This document shows, in pieces, positions 6,483 through 13,764 of a DNA stretch of 22,053 nucleotides. Where the stretch lies: NCBI GenBank assembly GCA_034716535.1, contig JAYEJW010000622.1:1-22053 (forward strand), given 5' to 3'. This stretch comes from JAYEJW01 sp034716535 (GTDB lineage: Bacteria > Pseudomonadota > Gammaproteobacteria > Chromatiales > Chromatiaceae). The notes beneath the pieces were generated by a model, which worked only from the letters and a program-made list of their open reading frames with translations, was not told where the DNA came from and searched no databases. A program made the translations under genes and the position numbers. Position 1 is the first letter of the stretch, and every line of letters starts with the position of its first letter.

Positions 6483-8614
6483 GCCGCCACCCCGTCGAGG
6501 CGCTGCTGCGCCCACCGGTCGAGCTCTGGTCCACGGTGGTGGCACTCGCCACCGCCTTGATCGCCGTCCTGGCCCCTTGGTCCCTGATGATGCCGCCCGG
6601 TGTGGCGTACGGGGCAGCGGTCGTCCTGGCCCTGCTCGGTTTGGTCCGCGGCCGCCAGGCCTGGCGGGCGCTGCGCTACCAGCGTAATATGCGACGGCTC
6701 CCCACCTACCGTCTGCGTGCTGATTGCATCCCGCTGAGTCGGCGCAAACTCTTCCTCGGGAAGGGCTTCCGCTGGACCCAACAGCACACCCAACGCCTGC
6801 GCGACACCATCCGCCCGGAGGTGCAACACTATGTCCTGCCTGGACGGCTGTACCGGTGGGCACGCCGGAAGGAAGTGGACTGGGAAGCGGTTCCGGGCCT
6901 GAGCTTGGTCGCGCACCTGCTGCGCACGCGCGCCTGGTGGAACCCCCTGCGGCCTCTTCCCGCCGTCGGCGGCAAGCCAGCGCTCCACGCCGTGGAGCCC
7001 GACGAGCAGGATGTGTGGATGGACATCGGCGAGCGGGTAGGGCACACCCTGGTGTTGGGCACCACGCGGGTCGGCAAGACCCGCCTGGCCGAGTTGCTGA
7101 TCACCCAGGACATCCGTCGCGGGGACGTGGTGATCGTCTTCGACCCCAAGGGCGATGCGGATCTCCTGAGGCGGGTCTACGCCGAGGCCAAGCGGGCAGG
7201 GCGGGCCAGCGACTTCTACCTCTTCCACCTCGGCTATCCGGAAGTCTCCGCCCGCTACAACGCCATCGGCAGCTTCTCGCGCATCACCGAGGTGGCTACG
7301 CGTATCGCCAACCAGCTCCCGAGCGAGGGCAACTCCGCGGCCTTCAAGGAGTTCGCCTGGCGCTTCGTCAACATCATCGCCCGCGCCCTGGTGGCCCTGG
7401 GACGCAGACCCGACTACCAGCAGGTGCGTCGCTACATCAACGATATCGAGCCCCTGTTCGTCGAGTACGCCCGAGAGCACCTGCGCCGCGCGGGAAACGA
7501 GGGCTGGGAAGCGGCGGTTTCCGAGATCTCGGAGAACACCAAGGAGCGCAACCTGCCGGCGGCACTGCGCGGCCGGCACCCCGAGGCCATCGCCCTGATG
7601 CGCTACCTGCAGGAGCAGGACCTCTACGATCCGGTCCTCGACGGCCTGGTTTCGGCCTTCAAGTACGACAAGACGTACTTCGACAAGATCGTCAGCTCCG
7701 TGGGACCCCTGATGGAAAAGCTCACCACCGGCAAGATCGCCGAGCTGATCTCGCCCGACTATCTGAACGTCGAGGACAACCGCCCCATCTTCGAGTGGAT
7801 GGACGTCATCCGCCGCAAGGGGATCGTCTACGTGGGCCTCGATGCCCTGACCGACACCACGGTGGCGAGTGCGGTAGGCAACTCCATGTTCGCCGATCTG
7901 GTCTCGGTGGCGGGTCACATCTACAAGCACGGTATCGCGGACTCGGAAGACGGCCCGAGCACCGCAATCTTGGACGGAGGGAGGGCAGCCATGCCCACCA
8001 TCTCCCTGCACGCCGACGAGTTCAACGAGCTGATCGGCGACGAGTTCGTGCCGCTCCTGAACAAGGCCGGCGGGGCCGGCTTTCAGGTCACCGCTTACAC
8101 CCAGACCTGGTCGGACGTGGAGGCGCGCATCGGCAATCGCGCCAAGGCGGGGCAAGTAGCCGGCAATTTCAACACGCTGATCATGTTGCGGGTCAAGGAA
8201 CTCGCGACCGCGGAGATGCTCACCGATCAGCTCCCCAAGGTGGAGGTCTTCACCCTGATGAGCGTTTCCGGCGTGGACGACTCCTCGGACCCGACTTCCG
8301 GGGTCGACTTCAAGTCCCGCAACGAGGATCGTATCAGCGTCTCCGAGGTGCCGATGCTCACACCGGCCGAGCTGGTGGCGCTGCCAAAGGGCCAAGCCTT
8401 CGCCCTGCTCGAGGGCGGGCAGCTGTGGAAGCTGCGCATGCCCCTGCCTGACTCCGCCAACGACCCGGTGATGCCGGAGAGCTTCACCGGCATCGCCAAC
8501 GAGATGGAACGCACCTACATCACCAACGACCACTGGTACCGGGTACCGGAGAACTGGTGGCATGGGGTCTCGGATATCGGCGTTTCTCGGCACACGGACT
8601 CCGACGATGGCTGA
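6479..8614 (+). CDS. traD: Conjugative coupling ATPase TraD (SXT/TOL type, TIGR03743)
   Basis: This 711-residue protein is the type IV coupling protein that brings the relaxase-DNA complex to the secretion channel. Two hydrophobic segments near the N-terminus (about 17-34 and 40-52) anchor it in the inner membrane. Walker A is GTTRVGKT (residues 194-201). VIVFDPKGDAD (about 218-228) is the TraD/TraG-like strand after it, and SLHADEFNE with D513-E514 is the likely Walker B. Length and motif order are normal for the family. Start GTG 6479 overlaps the previous stop, and the next gene starts inside its last codons (ATG 8607, stop at 8612-8614), so it is translationally coupled on both sides. Nothing suggests damage. 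Confidence 0.93.
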   Translation: MSRHPVEALLRPPVELWSTVVALATALIAVLAPWSLMMPPGVAYGAAVVLALLGLVRGRQAWRALRYQRNMRRLPTYRLRADCIPLSRRKLFLGKGFRWTQQHTQRLRDTIRPEVQHYVLPGRLYRWARRKEVDWEAVPGLSLVAHLLRTRAWWNPLRPLPAVGGKPALHAVEPDEQDVWMDIGERVGHTLVLGTTRVGKTRLAELLITQDIRRGDVVIVFDPKGDADLLRRVYAEAKRAGRASDFYLFHLGYPEVSARYNAIGSFSRITEVATRIANQLPSEGNSAAFKEFAWRFVNIIARALVALGRRPDYQQVRRYINDIEPLFVEYAREHLRRAGNEGWEAAVSEISENTKERNLPAALRGRHPEAIALMRYLQEQDLYDPVLDGLVSAFKYDKTYFDKIVSSVGPLMEKLTTGKIAELISPDYLNVEDNRPIFEWMDVIRRKGIVYVGLDALTDTTVASAVGNSMFADLVSVAGHIYKHGIADSEDGPSTAILDGGRAAMPTISLHADEFNELIGDEFVPLLNKAGGAGFQVTAYTQTWSDVEARIGNRAKAGQVAGNFNTLIMLRVKELATAEMLTDQLPKVEVFTLMSVSGVDDSSDPTSGVDFKSRNEDRISVSEVPMLTPAELVALPKGQAFALLEGGQLWKLRMPLPDSANDPVMPESFTGIANEMERTYITNDHWYRVPENWWHGVSDIGVSRHTDSDDG

Positions 8615-9341
8615 GGCGGTGGCCGACCCGAGGCGCGGCGAGGTCCGCCAGGGCCTGATCTCCAAGGGGCTGACGACACTGGCCCAGGCGATCCAGTGGC
8701 TGATCCTGTCACTCGTGTTCTCGATTCTGATCGAGTGGGCCGGTATGGTGCTCTGGTGGCCGGAGCAGGGGCTCGATCACAGTCGCAAGATGCTGGCCGC
8801 GGAGCTCGGCTACCTGGACGCAGGCTTTCGCCGCAGCGTGGTGACCTCGGACCCTGCTCGGTTCGCCAAGACTGTTGCGGACAAAAGCTACTACGTCCTG
8901 TTCGAATTCACTCGTGTGGTCGACTTCCTCGAATGGGTCTCACGCCCGGCAACGGCCGACGAGGGGGAATTGCGCGCCAAGCTCCACAGCCTCTACCGGC
9001 CGGTCGCGGATTTCGTCGTCGCGGCGATGCAGGTCACTCAGGTATTCTCGGTGCGGCTGGCGATCCTGACCTTGGCCACACCTGTTTTCGTGCTCTTCAC
9101 CCTGGTCGCCCTGGTTGACGGCTTCGTTCAGCGGGACCTGCGCCGTTGGGGCGGCGGACGCGAGAGCTCGTTCGTCTACCACTGGGCCAAGCGCTCGGCA
9201 TTGCCGCTCCTGGTTCTGAGCTGGGTGGTCTATTTGGCGCTGCCGTTCAGTCTGCACCCGACCTTCGTCATCCTGCCCTTCGCAACGCTTTTTGCGTTGA
9301 GCGTAGCGGTCACCGCGAGCAGCTTCAAAAAGTACTTGTAG
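8607..9341 (+). CDS. ICE membrane protein, TIGR03747 family
   Basis: The 244-residue protein has several membrane segments: about 25-45 (IQWLILSLVFSILIEWAGMVLWW), about 145-170 (SVRLAILTLATPVFVLFTLVALVDGF), about 195-212 (ALPLLVLSWVVYLALPF) and about 213-232. FVQRDLRRWGGGRESSFVYHWAKR, a conserved cytoplasmic loop, is typical of the TIGR03747 (PFL_4697-like) family next to TraD. ATG 8607 lies inside the traD 3' end and is preferred over the upstream in-frame ATG 8562. It is probably a TraD partner or stabiliser in the inner membrane (inference from strict gene neighbourhood). It is the last gene of the first transfer block; cargo follows. Confidence 0.87.
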   Translation: MAEAVADPRRGEVRQGLISKGLTTLAQAIQWLILSLVFSILIEWAGMVLWWPEQGLDHSRKMLAAELGYLDAGFRRSVVTSDPARFAKTVADKSYYVLFEFTRVVDFLEWVSRPATADEGELRAKLHSLYRPVADFVVAAMQVTQVFSVRLAILTLATPVFVLFTLVALVDGFVQRDLRRWGGGRESSFVYHWAKRSALPLLVLSWVVYLALPFSLHPTFVILPFATLFALSVAVTASSFKKYL

Positions 9342-9352
9342 AAAACGCCGTT

Positions 9353-9412
9353 ACTTACTGATCGGTGAGGGAAAACCGATTGGTGAAAAACAAGAAATGG
9401 ATTGAAGTAAGT
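9353..9412. other. Dyads after first transfer block
   Basis: ATCGGT (9361-9366) pairs with ACCGAT (9375-9380) across an 8-base loop. ACTTAC (9353-9358) pairs with GTAAGT (9407-9412) around it. Neither is followed by a T-tract, so a factor-independent terminator is doubtful, but this is the only structured sequence at the junction between transfer block and cargo. Confidence 0.3.
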
Positions 9413-9448
9413 GATCCAGCATACTGACAGAAAAGGATAGGTAACGGG

Positions 9449-9832
9449 TTACTTTCTCATCCGAAAGAACAGGTATGGCGCAACCGCGACCCAGACGAGC
9501 ACCAATGGCCAGACACGCCCGGCGAGGAGGTTGTAGTCGTGCAGCATCCGCTCCCAGGAGTGGCCGGCCAAGTAGTGACCGAACAGAAGCTCAAAGGCGA
9601 TGGTCATGACGAGCCAGAGCAGACCGATGGCGACCGCCTGAGCCGCCGACGTCGGCGGCCAGAACCGGACGACGAACCAGATGTAGACGCCGAACAGGAT
9701 GACGGCGGTCAGGGTTGAGAGCTGATGGGCCGCCAGCTCGCTGAGGCTCTGCCCGAACCAGGACTCCCGCAGCGCGCCGTTGGCGATGGCGATCGCGACC
9801 ATCGGAAACCAGGCCAAGACGTACTTCCACAT
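9449..9832 (-). CDS. Four-helix membrane protein, unknown function
   Basis: This 127-residue protein has four predicted membrane helices: about 2-19 (WKYVLAWFPMVAIAIANG), 37-57 (LSTLTAVILFGVYIWFVVRFW), 63-83 (AQAVAIGLLWLVMTIAFELLF) and 103-124 (VWPLVLVWVAVAPYLFF). Conserved-looking polar residues lie between them (NGALRE, LAAHQLS, FGHYLAGHSWERMLHDYNLLAGR). I recognise it as a widespread, uncharacterised bacterial membrane protein but cannot name a family. The start at 9832 is chosen because GGGAGG lies ten bases upstream; the open frame extends further without a family-like sequence. It runs against the transfer genes and diverges from the acetyltransferase, as cargo does. The small palindrome GTAAC-GG-GTTAC (9441-9452) at its end may help end transcription. 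Confidence 0.68.
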   Translation of the reverse strand: MWKYVLAWFPMVAIAIANGALRESWFGQSLSELAAHQLSTLTAVILFGVYIWFVVRFWPPTSAAQAVAIGLLWLVMTIAFELLFGHYLAGHSWERMLHDYNLLAGRVWPLVLVWVAVAPYLFFRMRK

Positions 9833-9867
9833 GGGCTCGATGCCTCCCGCTCGTGAGTGACACAATG

Positions 9868-9891
9868 GGGTCCGCCTGGAAACCTGGACCC
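9868..9891. promoter_or_regulatory. Dyad in divergent promoter region
   Basis: GGGTCC (9868-9873) and GGACCC (9886-9891) form a perfect 6-bp inverted repeat in the 66 bases between the divergent membrane-protein and acetyltransferase starts. It ends seven bases before ATG 9899. It may be an operator for one or both genes, but no regulator is encoded next to it. Confidence 0.28.
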
Positions 9892-9898
9892 AACGCCC

Positions 9899-10414
9899 AT
9901 GATCAGCATACGCCGGGATCGCCCCGAGGACATCGGCTCCATCCGCGCGGTCAACGAGGCGGCCTTCGGCCAGCACACGGAGGGCGACATTGTCGATGCG
10001 CTGCGCGATGCGTGCCCGGATCTCCTGTCCCTCGTCGCCGAGTCCGACGGCGAGATCGTCGGCCACATCCTCTTCTCGCCCGTCACAATCGAGGATGGAT
10101 CACGGTCCACGCAGGGCATGGGGCTCGCTCCCATGGCCGTGATGCCGAATCGCCAACGCCAGGGAATCGGATCTAGGATGGTCCAGGCGGGGCTTGCGAT
10201 CCTGCGCTAGCAGGGCTGTCCCTTCATCATCGTCCTGGGTCACCCGGAATTCTATCCGCGCTTCGGTTTCGTTGCGGCGTCCCGTCACGGGCTTCGCTGT
10301 CAGTGGGTGGGTGGCCCCGACGCGACGTTCATGGTGCTTGTCCTTGATGAATTGTCCATGGCCGGCCTGACCGGCGTCGCACGCTACCGGGAGGAGTTCG
10401 ACGTGGCGATGTAG
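9899..10414 (+). pseudogene. GNAT acetyltransferase with in-frame amber codon
   Basis: The open part (9899-10207) encodes the first 103 residues of a GCN5-related N-acetyltransferase: MISIRRDRPEDIGSIRAVNEAAF, the VGHILFSPV strand, and the acetyl-CoA loop MAVMPNRQRQGIGSRMVQ (Q/R-x-x-G-x-G/S). A TAG at 10208-10210 stops it in the helix after the CoA loop. The same frame then continues without any shift as QGCPFIIVLGHPEFYPRFGFVAAS, which is the expected next part of this family, and ends at TAG 10412-10414 after 172 codons in all. A single base change (for example CAG, AAG or GAG to TAG) explains it. The truncated product would lack part of the fold, so the gene is probably dead unless the amber is read through. 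It diverges from the membrane protein. Confidence 0.82.
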
Positions 10415-10453
10415 GGTCCGGTCGCGGGATCTAAAACGTCTATCCTCTGGAGC

Positions 10454-11039
10454 ATGTGGACCTAGTCGCTCAACTGGGGCGAGATCACCCCGCGAATCCT
10501 GATCGGGACCTGCCCGATGACGACTGCCGATCTGGACCGGATCGGCGCTGAGGCTGGCGTCTCCGCGGTGCTTTCGGTCCAGCAGGACGATTGCTTGGCC
10601 TACTGGAATATCGACTACCCCGAGATGCGCACCCACGGGGAGAAGCTCGGGTTGCGCATGGCGCGCAACTCGATGCGGGATTTCGACATTCCTGACCAGC
10701 GACGCAATCTGGCGCAGGCGGTCAGGGCGCTGGCGGATCTGCAATCGAAGGGGCATCGCACCTACGTCCATTGTACGGCCTGCCTCGGGCGGGCGCCCCT
10801 GACGGTGCTGTCGTTCCTGGTCTGGGTCGAGGGTCTGTTGCCCCAAGAAGCGATCGGCCTGATTCACCGCGGACGTCCCGATGCGGTGCCTGCTTGGGAG
10901 GCGCACCATGGTTGCCGGGCAGACCTGGTCGAACGATTCTGCCCCCAAATAGAGAAACGCGCCCACGCGCTGTCGCAGGCTCGACCCGCCGGGCAAGGCG
11001 ACCCCCAGTCGGACTGGCTGCAAGCCAAGGTCGAGATCG
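10454..11039 (+). pseudogene. SEX4/laforin-like dual-specificity phosphatase, broken
   Basis: The protein is a cysteine phosphatase of the dual-specificity class. The signature reads YVHCTACLGRAPL, with nucleophile C86 and R92 (numbered from ATG 10517), like the HCTAG-x-GRAP of SEX4/laforin-type glucan phosphatases. The glycine at the fourth loop position is a cysteine here (GGC to TGC). ATG 10454 opens a family-like N-terminus, MWT-stop-SLNWGEITPRILIGTCP, with TAG at codon 4 (10463-10465). ATG 10517 could restart 21 codons later. An ISAs1 element sits in the last codons: joining 11039 to 12979 restores VEIVRSALLCA and a TAA at 13002-13004. With an amber codon, a changed P-loop and an insertion, the gene is most likely inactive. 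Without the insertion it would end just before the toxin-antitoxin promoter. Confidence 0.8.
11030..11039 (+). repeat. Target-site duplication, left copy
   Basis: GTCGAGATCG directly precedes the left end of the insertion sequence and is repeated exactly at 12969-12978 directly after its right end. Ten bases is a usual duplication length for ISAs1-family elements. Confidence 0.85.
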
Positions 11040-12968
11040 CACGGCAAATCCGTTCTAGCCGTCGCGGGCTCACAGGGGCAGCGGGCGAAGCCGAGAGTTG
11101 TGGGTCATGCGCAGATAGTCGAAGACGAGGCGGACGTTACGCGCCAGCCTCTGGATCGTGGCGGCAACGGTATCGCGGGACTTGGACTTGATGGCACCGA
11201 TGGCGAATCGACGCAGCGCGGTGATGTTCTCTGGACCGTGGCCGGTGCGAATGGTGCAACGATCCTCATCCCAGTTCCAATCGAGGATGTAGTGGCAACC
11301 GTTCTCGACGGTCCAGTGGTCGCGATTGAAACCCAGTACGGCCTGGGCATCGGCGGTTTCCGGGGTATGGTCGGTGATGCCGTAGACGATGTCGGTCGAG
11401 GTCTTGGCGGTCTTCTTGTTGAGCGTCGGGCGCTCGATCACGAAGACCTGGCCGACGCCGGGAAAGTCGAGGTAGTCGTTGAGGCGCGTGGTGGTCCAGA
11501 TCGAGCGCTGTTCGATGCGGCCATGGGCCAGGGTGGTCGGCTCGCTGAAGTCGGGCGGGCCGCGGTCCTCGAAGATCAGGCGGATCGCCTCGCACAAGGT
11601 CGGCTGGTTACCTTTGACGGTGAAGACGTAGTGGGCGTTGTGCTCGAGCAGGTAGCTGGCGAGCTTGCGTTGGGTTAACAAGGCATCGGCGGTGATGGTC
11701 TTGCCGGCGATGTCGAGGGGTTCCAGCAGCGGGATGACCATCCCGATCTCGTTGGTCTGTTTGAGCTCGTCGCTGCCGCCTACGGGCAGGGCGCCGACTT
11801 TTTTTGAGCGTGGCAGGTCTGGCTCTGGTGCCCGACGAGGCCGAGGATATGGGCTTGGCGGCCGTCCTCGTCGATGGCGTTGCACATCGTCTTGCCGTCG
11901 ATGGCCAGGCCTTCGTCGTTGGCGGCATAGTGGGCGTTCCAGCGCTGCAAGGCACGCTCCAACGCGCCAGGATCCACCCGCACGAGCACCTCGCGGATGA
12001 CGGTGCGGCTCGGCACCTCGTAGCGGCGGTTGCGGTAGCAGCAGCGAAAGCGCGCCCGCGCCTTCTGGCCCAGGTCTTGGGCCCACAGGCTGATGGCCTT
12101 GTAGCCACGCATCCCGCATAGGGTGGCACCTGCGGCGATGGCCAACACCGCGGGCAGGGGATGGCGCCGTCCCTGACCGCGGCGCGGGTCGGGAATGTTG
12201 GCAAAGAACTCGGGAAGACAACCCATGTAATCGGCGGTCAACATGATTTTCGGGGCTCCGTGACGATACTGAGGGTCGAGTACGGGGGCAGACAGTCGGG
12301 CCTGGGCCTGTCGATGCAGGGGTCGGACAAAGACGCGCTTGGCAGCACCGGGCTCAACGCTGTAGCCCTCGCGGGTACGGCGAAAGCCGCGGGTGTCGCC
12401 CACGTAGTGCCAGTTGGTGGCGCGGTAGATCGTGCCATGGAAGTGTCGCGGATCGACGAAGGTCTCCAGTAACAGCAGCGGGTAGCCGAAGCGCGCCCGC
12501 CAATCCTCCGCCAGGCGCTGCTCGCACAGGGCCAGCACGCGGGAGGCGAGGTTCGCATAGTGGTGCTCGGGCAGGATCAGAAAGCGGCTGTTGTTGGCGA
12601 CCAAGTGCAGGCGATCGTATTGGTGGCGAAAATCCCATCCGATCCAGGCATCGCGCGCCGCGCACTTCCAGGCCGCGGCAGAGAAACTCAGCAGGGCCAG
12701 CCACTCGCCGTGCCAGGTGGCGACATACCACAGGGTGTTGCCGATCTTCGGCAGCGCTCCCAGGTAGTGATGGGCTGCTATCAGGGACTGGAAGCGCGCC
12801 TGTTCGTGCGCCGCGATGGGCTGTAGGACGATCTCTCGCAGATTCACGCGCCGGGTCTCGGGCAGGAGGTTCTCGAGCCGCTTTATACGCTCGCCGCCGG
12901 GCATTGTCCAGGATTGAGGGCAACCGCATGCCGAAACGATGAATTTCGGTTAGGGCAGTTTCGCCCTG
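11040..12968 (-). mobile_element. ISAs1-family insertion sequence, 1929 bp
   Basis: The left end starts CACGGCAAATCC and the right end, read inward on the minus strand, starts CAGGGCGAAACTG. Over 22 bases the two ends match at 15 positions, giving imperfect terminal inverted repeats. They are flanked by the 10-bp duplication GTCGAGATCG. The transposase runs on the minus strand and ends 30 bp from the left end. The right end holds two further dyads: AGGGC-N6-GCCCT (12952-12967, read on either strand) and CCGAAA-N7-TTTCGG (12931-12949), possible transposase or promoter sites. The element is longer than a usual ISAs1 member because a DUF4338 domain is encoded ahead of the transposase. The perfect duplication suggests a fairly recent insertion. 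Confidence 0.85.
11070..12904 (-). CDS. DUF4338 (DruA-like)-ISAs1 transposase fusion with -1 frameshift
   Basis: The first frame (12904-11780, 374 aa) carries a DUF4338/DruA-like domain at about residues 15-205. It shows AAHHYLGALPKIGNTLWYV, RDAWIGWDFR, LVANNSRFLILPE, ETFVDPRHFHGTIYRATNW and KRVFVRPL. From M221 on it is a normal ISAs1/H-repeat transposase (MGCLPEFFANIPDPRRGQGR, then LAIDGKTM with the first catalytic Asp). At 11804-11798 the minus strand reads A AAA AAG in the right phase; the -1 frame then continues as VGALPVGGSDELKQTNEIGM with the second Asp (ITADALLTQ) and the Glu (WTVENGCHY), ending at 11070. Slippage would give a 611-residue protein with the whole DDE triad, while the unshifted product lacks it. 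Alternatively the seven-A run carries a disabling indel. Internal ATG 12244 (residue 221), with GGAG upstream, could also give a transposase without DUF4338. Confidence 0.82.
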
Positions 12969-12978
12969 GTCGAGATCG
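12969..12978 (+). repeat. Target-site duplication, right copy
   Basis: GTCGAGATCG is an exact copy of 11030-11039, directly after the right inverted repeat of the insertion sequence. Confidence 0.85.
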
Positions 12979-13004
12979 TCCGATCCGCGCTGTTGTGTGC
13001 ATAA
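12979..13004 (+). pseudogene. Detached last codons of the phosphatase gene
   Basis: When the insertion sequence and one duplication copy are removed, the phosphatase frame runs from GTCGAGATC into GTC CGA TCC GCG CTG TTG TGT GCA and a TAA stop. This gives a natural end (VEIVRSALLCA) and confirms the insertion site. Confidence 0.7.
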
Positions 13005-13006
13005 AC

Positions 13007-13015
13007 GTATATACT
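13007..13015 (+). promoter_or_regulatory. Probable -10/operator of the toxin-antitoxin genes
   Basis: The palindrome GTATATAC (13007-13014) overlaps a good -10-like hexamer TATACT (13010-13015), 31 bases before the antitoxin ATG. A matching -35 is not obvious. RHH antitoxins usually bind short palindromes over their own promoter, which fits autoregulation here. Confidence 0.4.
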
Positions 13016-13046
13016 CACAAATCGACAGATCCTTGAGCAGAAATCC

Positions 13047-13274
13047 ATGAGCAACGTCCGCTGGTCCATCGTCGTTCCGGAGGAGACCGATCGCGCCCTG
13101 CGTTCCTACCTGGCGCGCCGCGGGACGAAGAAGGGCGATATCTCCCGCTTCGTTGAGGAGGCGGTGCAGGCACGCCTGTTCGAGCTGACCGTCGAGGATG
13201 TCAAGAAGGGCAATCGCAATGTCCCTCAGGAAGATATCCTGGCGGCCATCGACGACGCATTGGCGGCTGACTAG
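13047..13274 (+). CDS. Ribbon-helix-helix antitoxin
   Basis: This 75-residue protein starts with a strand typical of the RHH fold (VRWSIVVPEETDRALRSYLARRG), followed by KKGDISRFVEEAVQARLFE, the pattern of CopG/RHH DNA-binding domains paired with PIN toxins. The C-terminal part (VEDVKKGNRNVPQEDILAAIDDALAAD) is the likely toxin-binding tail. The toxin gene begins five bases after its TAG stop. It should neutralise the PIN RNase and repress the shared promoter. The pair may help keep the ICE in the host population. The family is clear; the exact subfamily name is not. Confidence 0.85.
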   Translation: MSNVRWSIVVPEETDRALRSYLARRGTKKGDISRFVEEAVQARLFELTVEDVKKGNRNVPQEDILAAIDDALAAD

Positions 13275-13279
13275 CGTCG

Positions 13280-13705
13280 ATGCGGGTCGTGCTCGATACG
13301 GGAATTCTGATCGCCGCACTCATCACGTCCGGGACGCCTCCAGATGCCATTTATCGGGCCTGGCGCAAGAAGCGGTTTGAGTTGGTCACCTCCGAGTGGC
13401 AGCTCGACGAATTTCGCCGCGTCTCGCGCTACCCGAAGTTGAGAACCTACTTGAAGGCCGCTGACGCTGGCAATCTCGTCAATTGGTTACGCCGACAATC
13501 TACGGTTCTTTATAAGCTTCCATCGGTCGATCTTTCTCCCGATCCAAACGACAATCCAGTGCTCGCCATGGCGCTGGAAGGACACGCCGATTACCTGGTG
13601 ACGGGGGATCGGCGTGATTTGTTAGGCCTCGGTACGGTCGGCTCGACGCGGATCCTATCCGCGCGCCAGTTTGTCGATGAGCTGAAGATTTCTACCGACG
13701 GCTGA
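13280..13705 (+). CDS. PIN-domain toxin (putative RNase)
   Basis: The 141-residue protein is a PIN-family toxin of the 'putative toxin-antitoxin system toxin component' group. The acidic metal-binding residues are visible: D6 (VVLDTGILIAAL), E44 (QLDEFRRV), D91 (SPDPNDNPVLAMAL) and D110 (YLVTGDRRDLL). These would hold Mg/Mn ions for RNA cleavage. Length and motif spacing are normal, so the toxin looks intact. It is coupled to the RHH antitoxin just upstream. A hairpin at 13731-13746 may end the transcript before the next transfer block. Confidence 0.88.
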   Translation: MRVVLDTGILIAALITSGTPPDAIYRAWRKKRFELVTSEWQLDEFRRVSRYPKLRTYLKAADAGNLVNWLRRQSTVLYKLPSVDLSPDPNDNPVLAMALEGHADYLVTGDRRDLLGLGTVGSTRILSARQFVDELKISTDG

Positions 13706-13730
13706 GGTTTGATCTGCTAGCTGCTCTGAG

Positions 13731-13746
13731 ACGCTTCGCCAAGCGT
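13731..13746 (+). terminator. Hairpin after toxin gene, possible terminator
   Basis: ACGCTT (13731-13736) and AAGCGT (13741-13746) form a perfect 6-bp stem with loop CGCC, 25 bases after the toxin stop. The following bases (TCCGTCTGATT) are only mildly T-rich, so termination would be weak. Confidence 0.35.
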
Positions 13747-13764
13747 TCCGTCTGATTCCCTTGG

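Noticed and set aside
6443..8665. 740-codon minus-strand open frame opposite traD
   Set aside because: Fully overlaps a strongly recognised TraD gene; the product is low in motifs and rich in G, V, H and Q, as expected for the antisense of GC-rich coding DNA.
9361..9400. GGGAAAACCGATTGGTGAAAA as a degenerate copy of the shared motif
   Set aside because: Only the left box is similar; the TTTCC half is absent and it lies at the end of a transfer block, not at a start.
10208..10465. Whole-genome recoding of TAG as a sense codon
   Set aside because: TAG ends the transglycosylase (5931), the TIGR03747 gene (9339), the antitoxin (13272) and the TraC-like ATPase (21456) at the expected protein ends, so amber is a normal stop here.
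12354..13319. Minus-strand frame crossing the IS end and the antitoxin
   Set aside because: It crosses the inverted repeat and target duplication and is antisense to the antitoxin; its middle is a shifted reading of the DUF4338 coding region.
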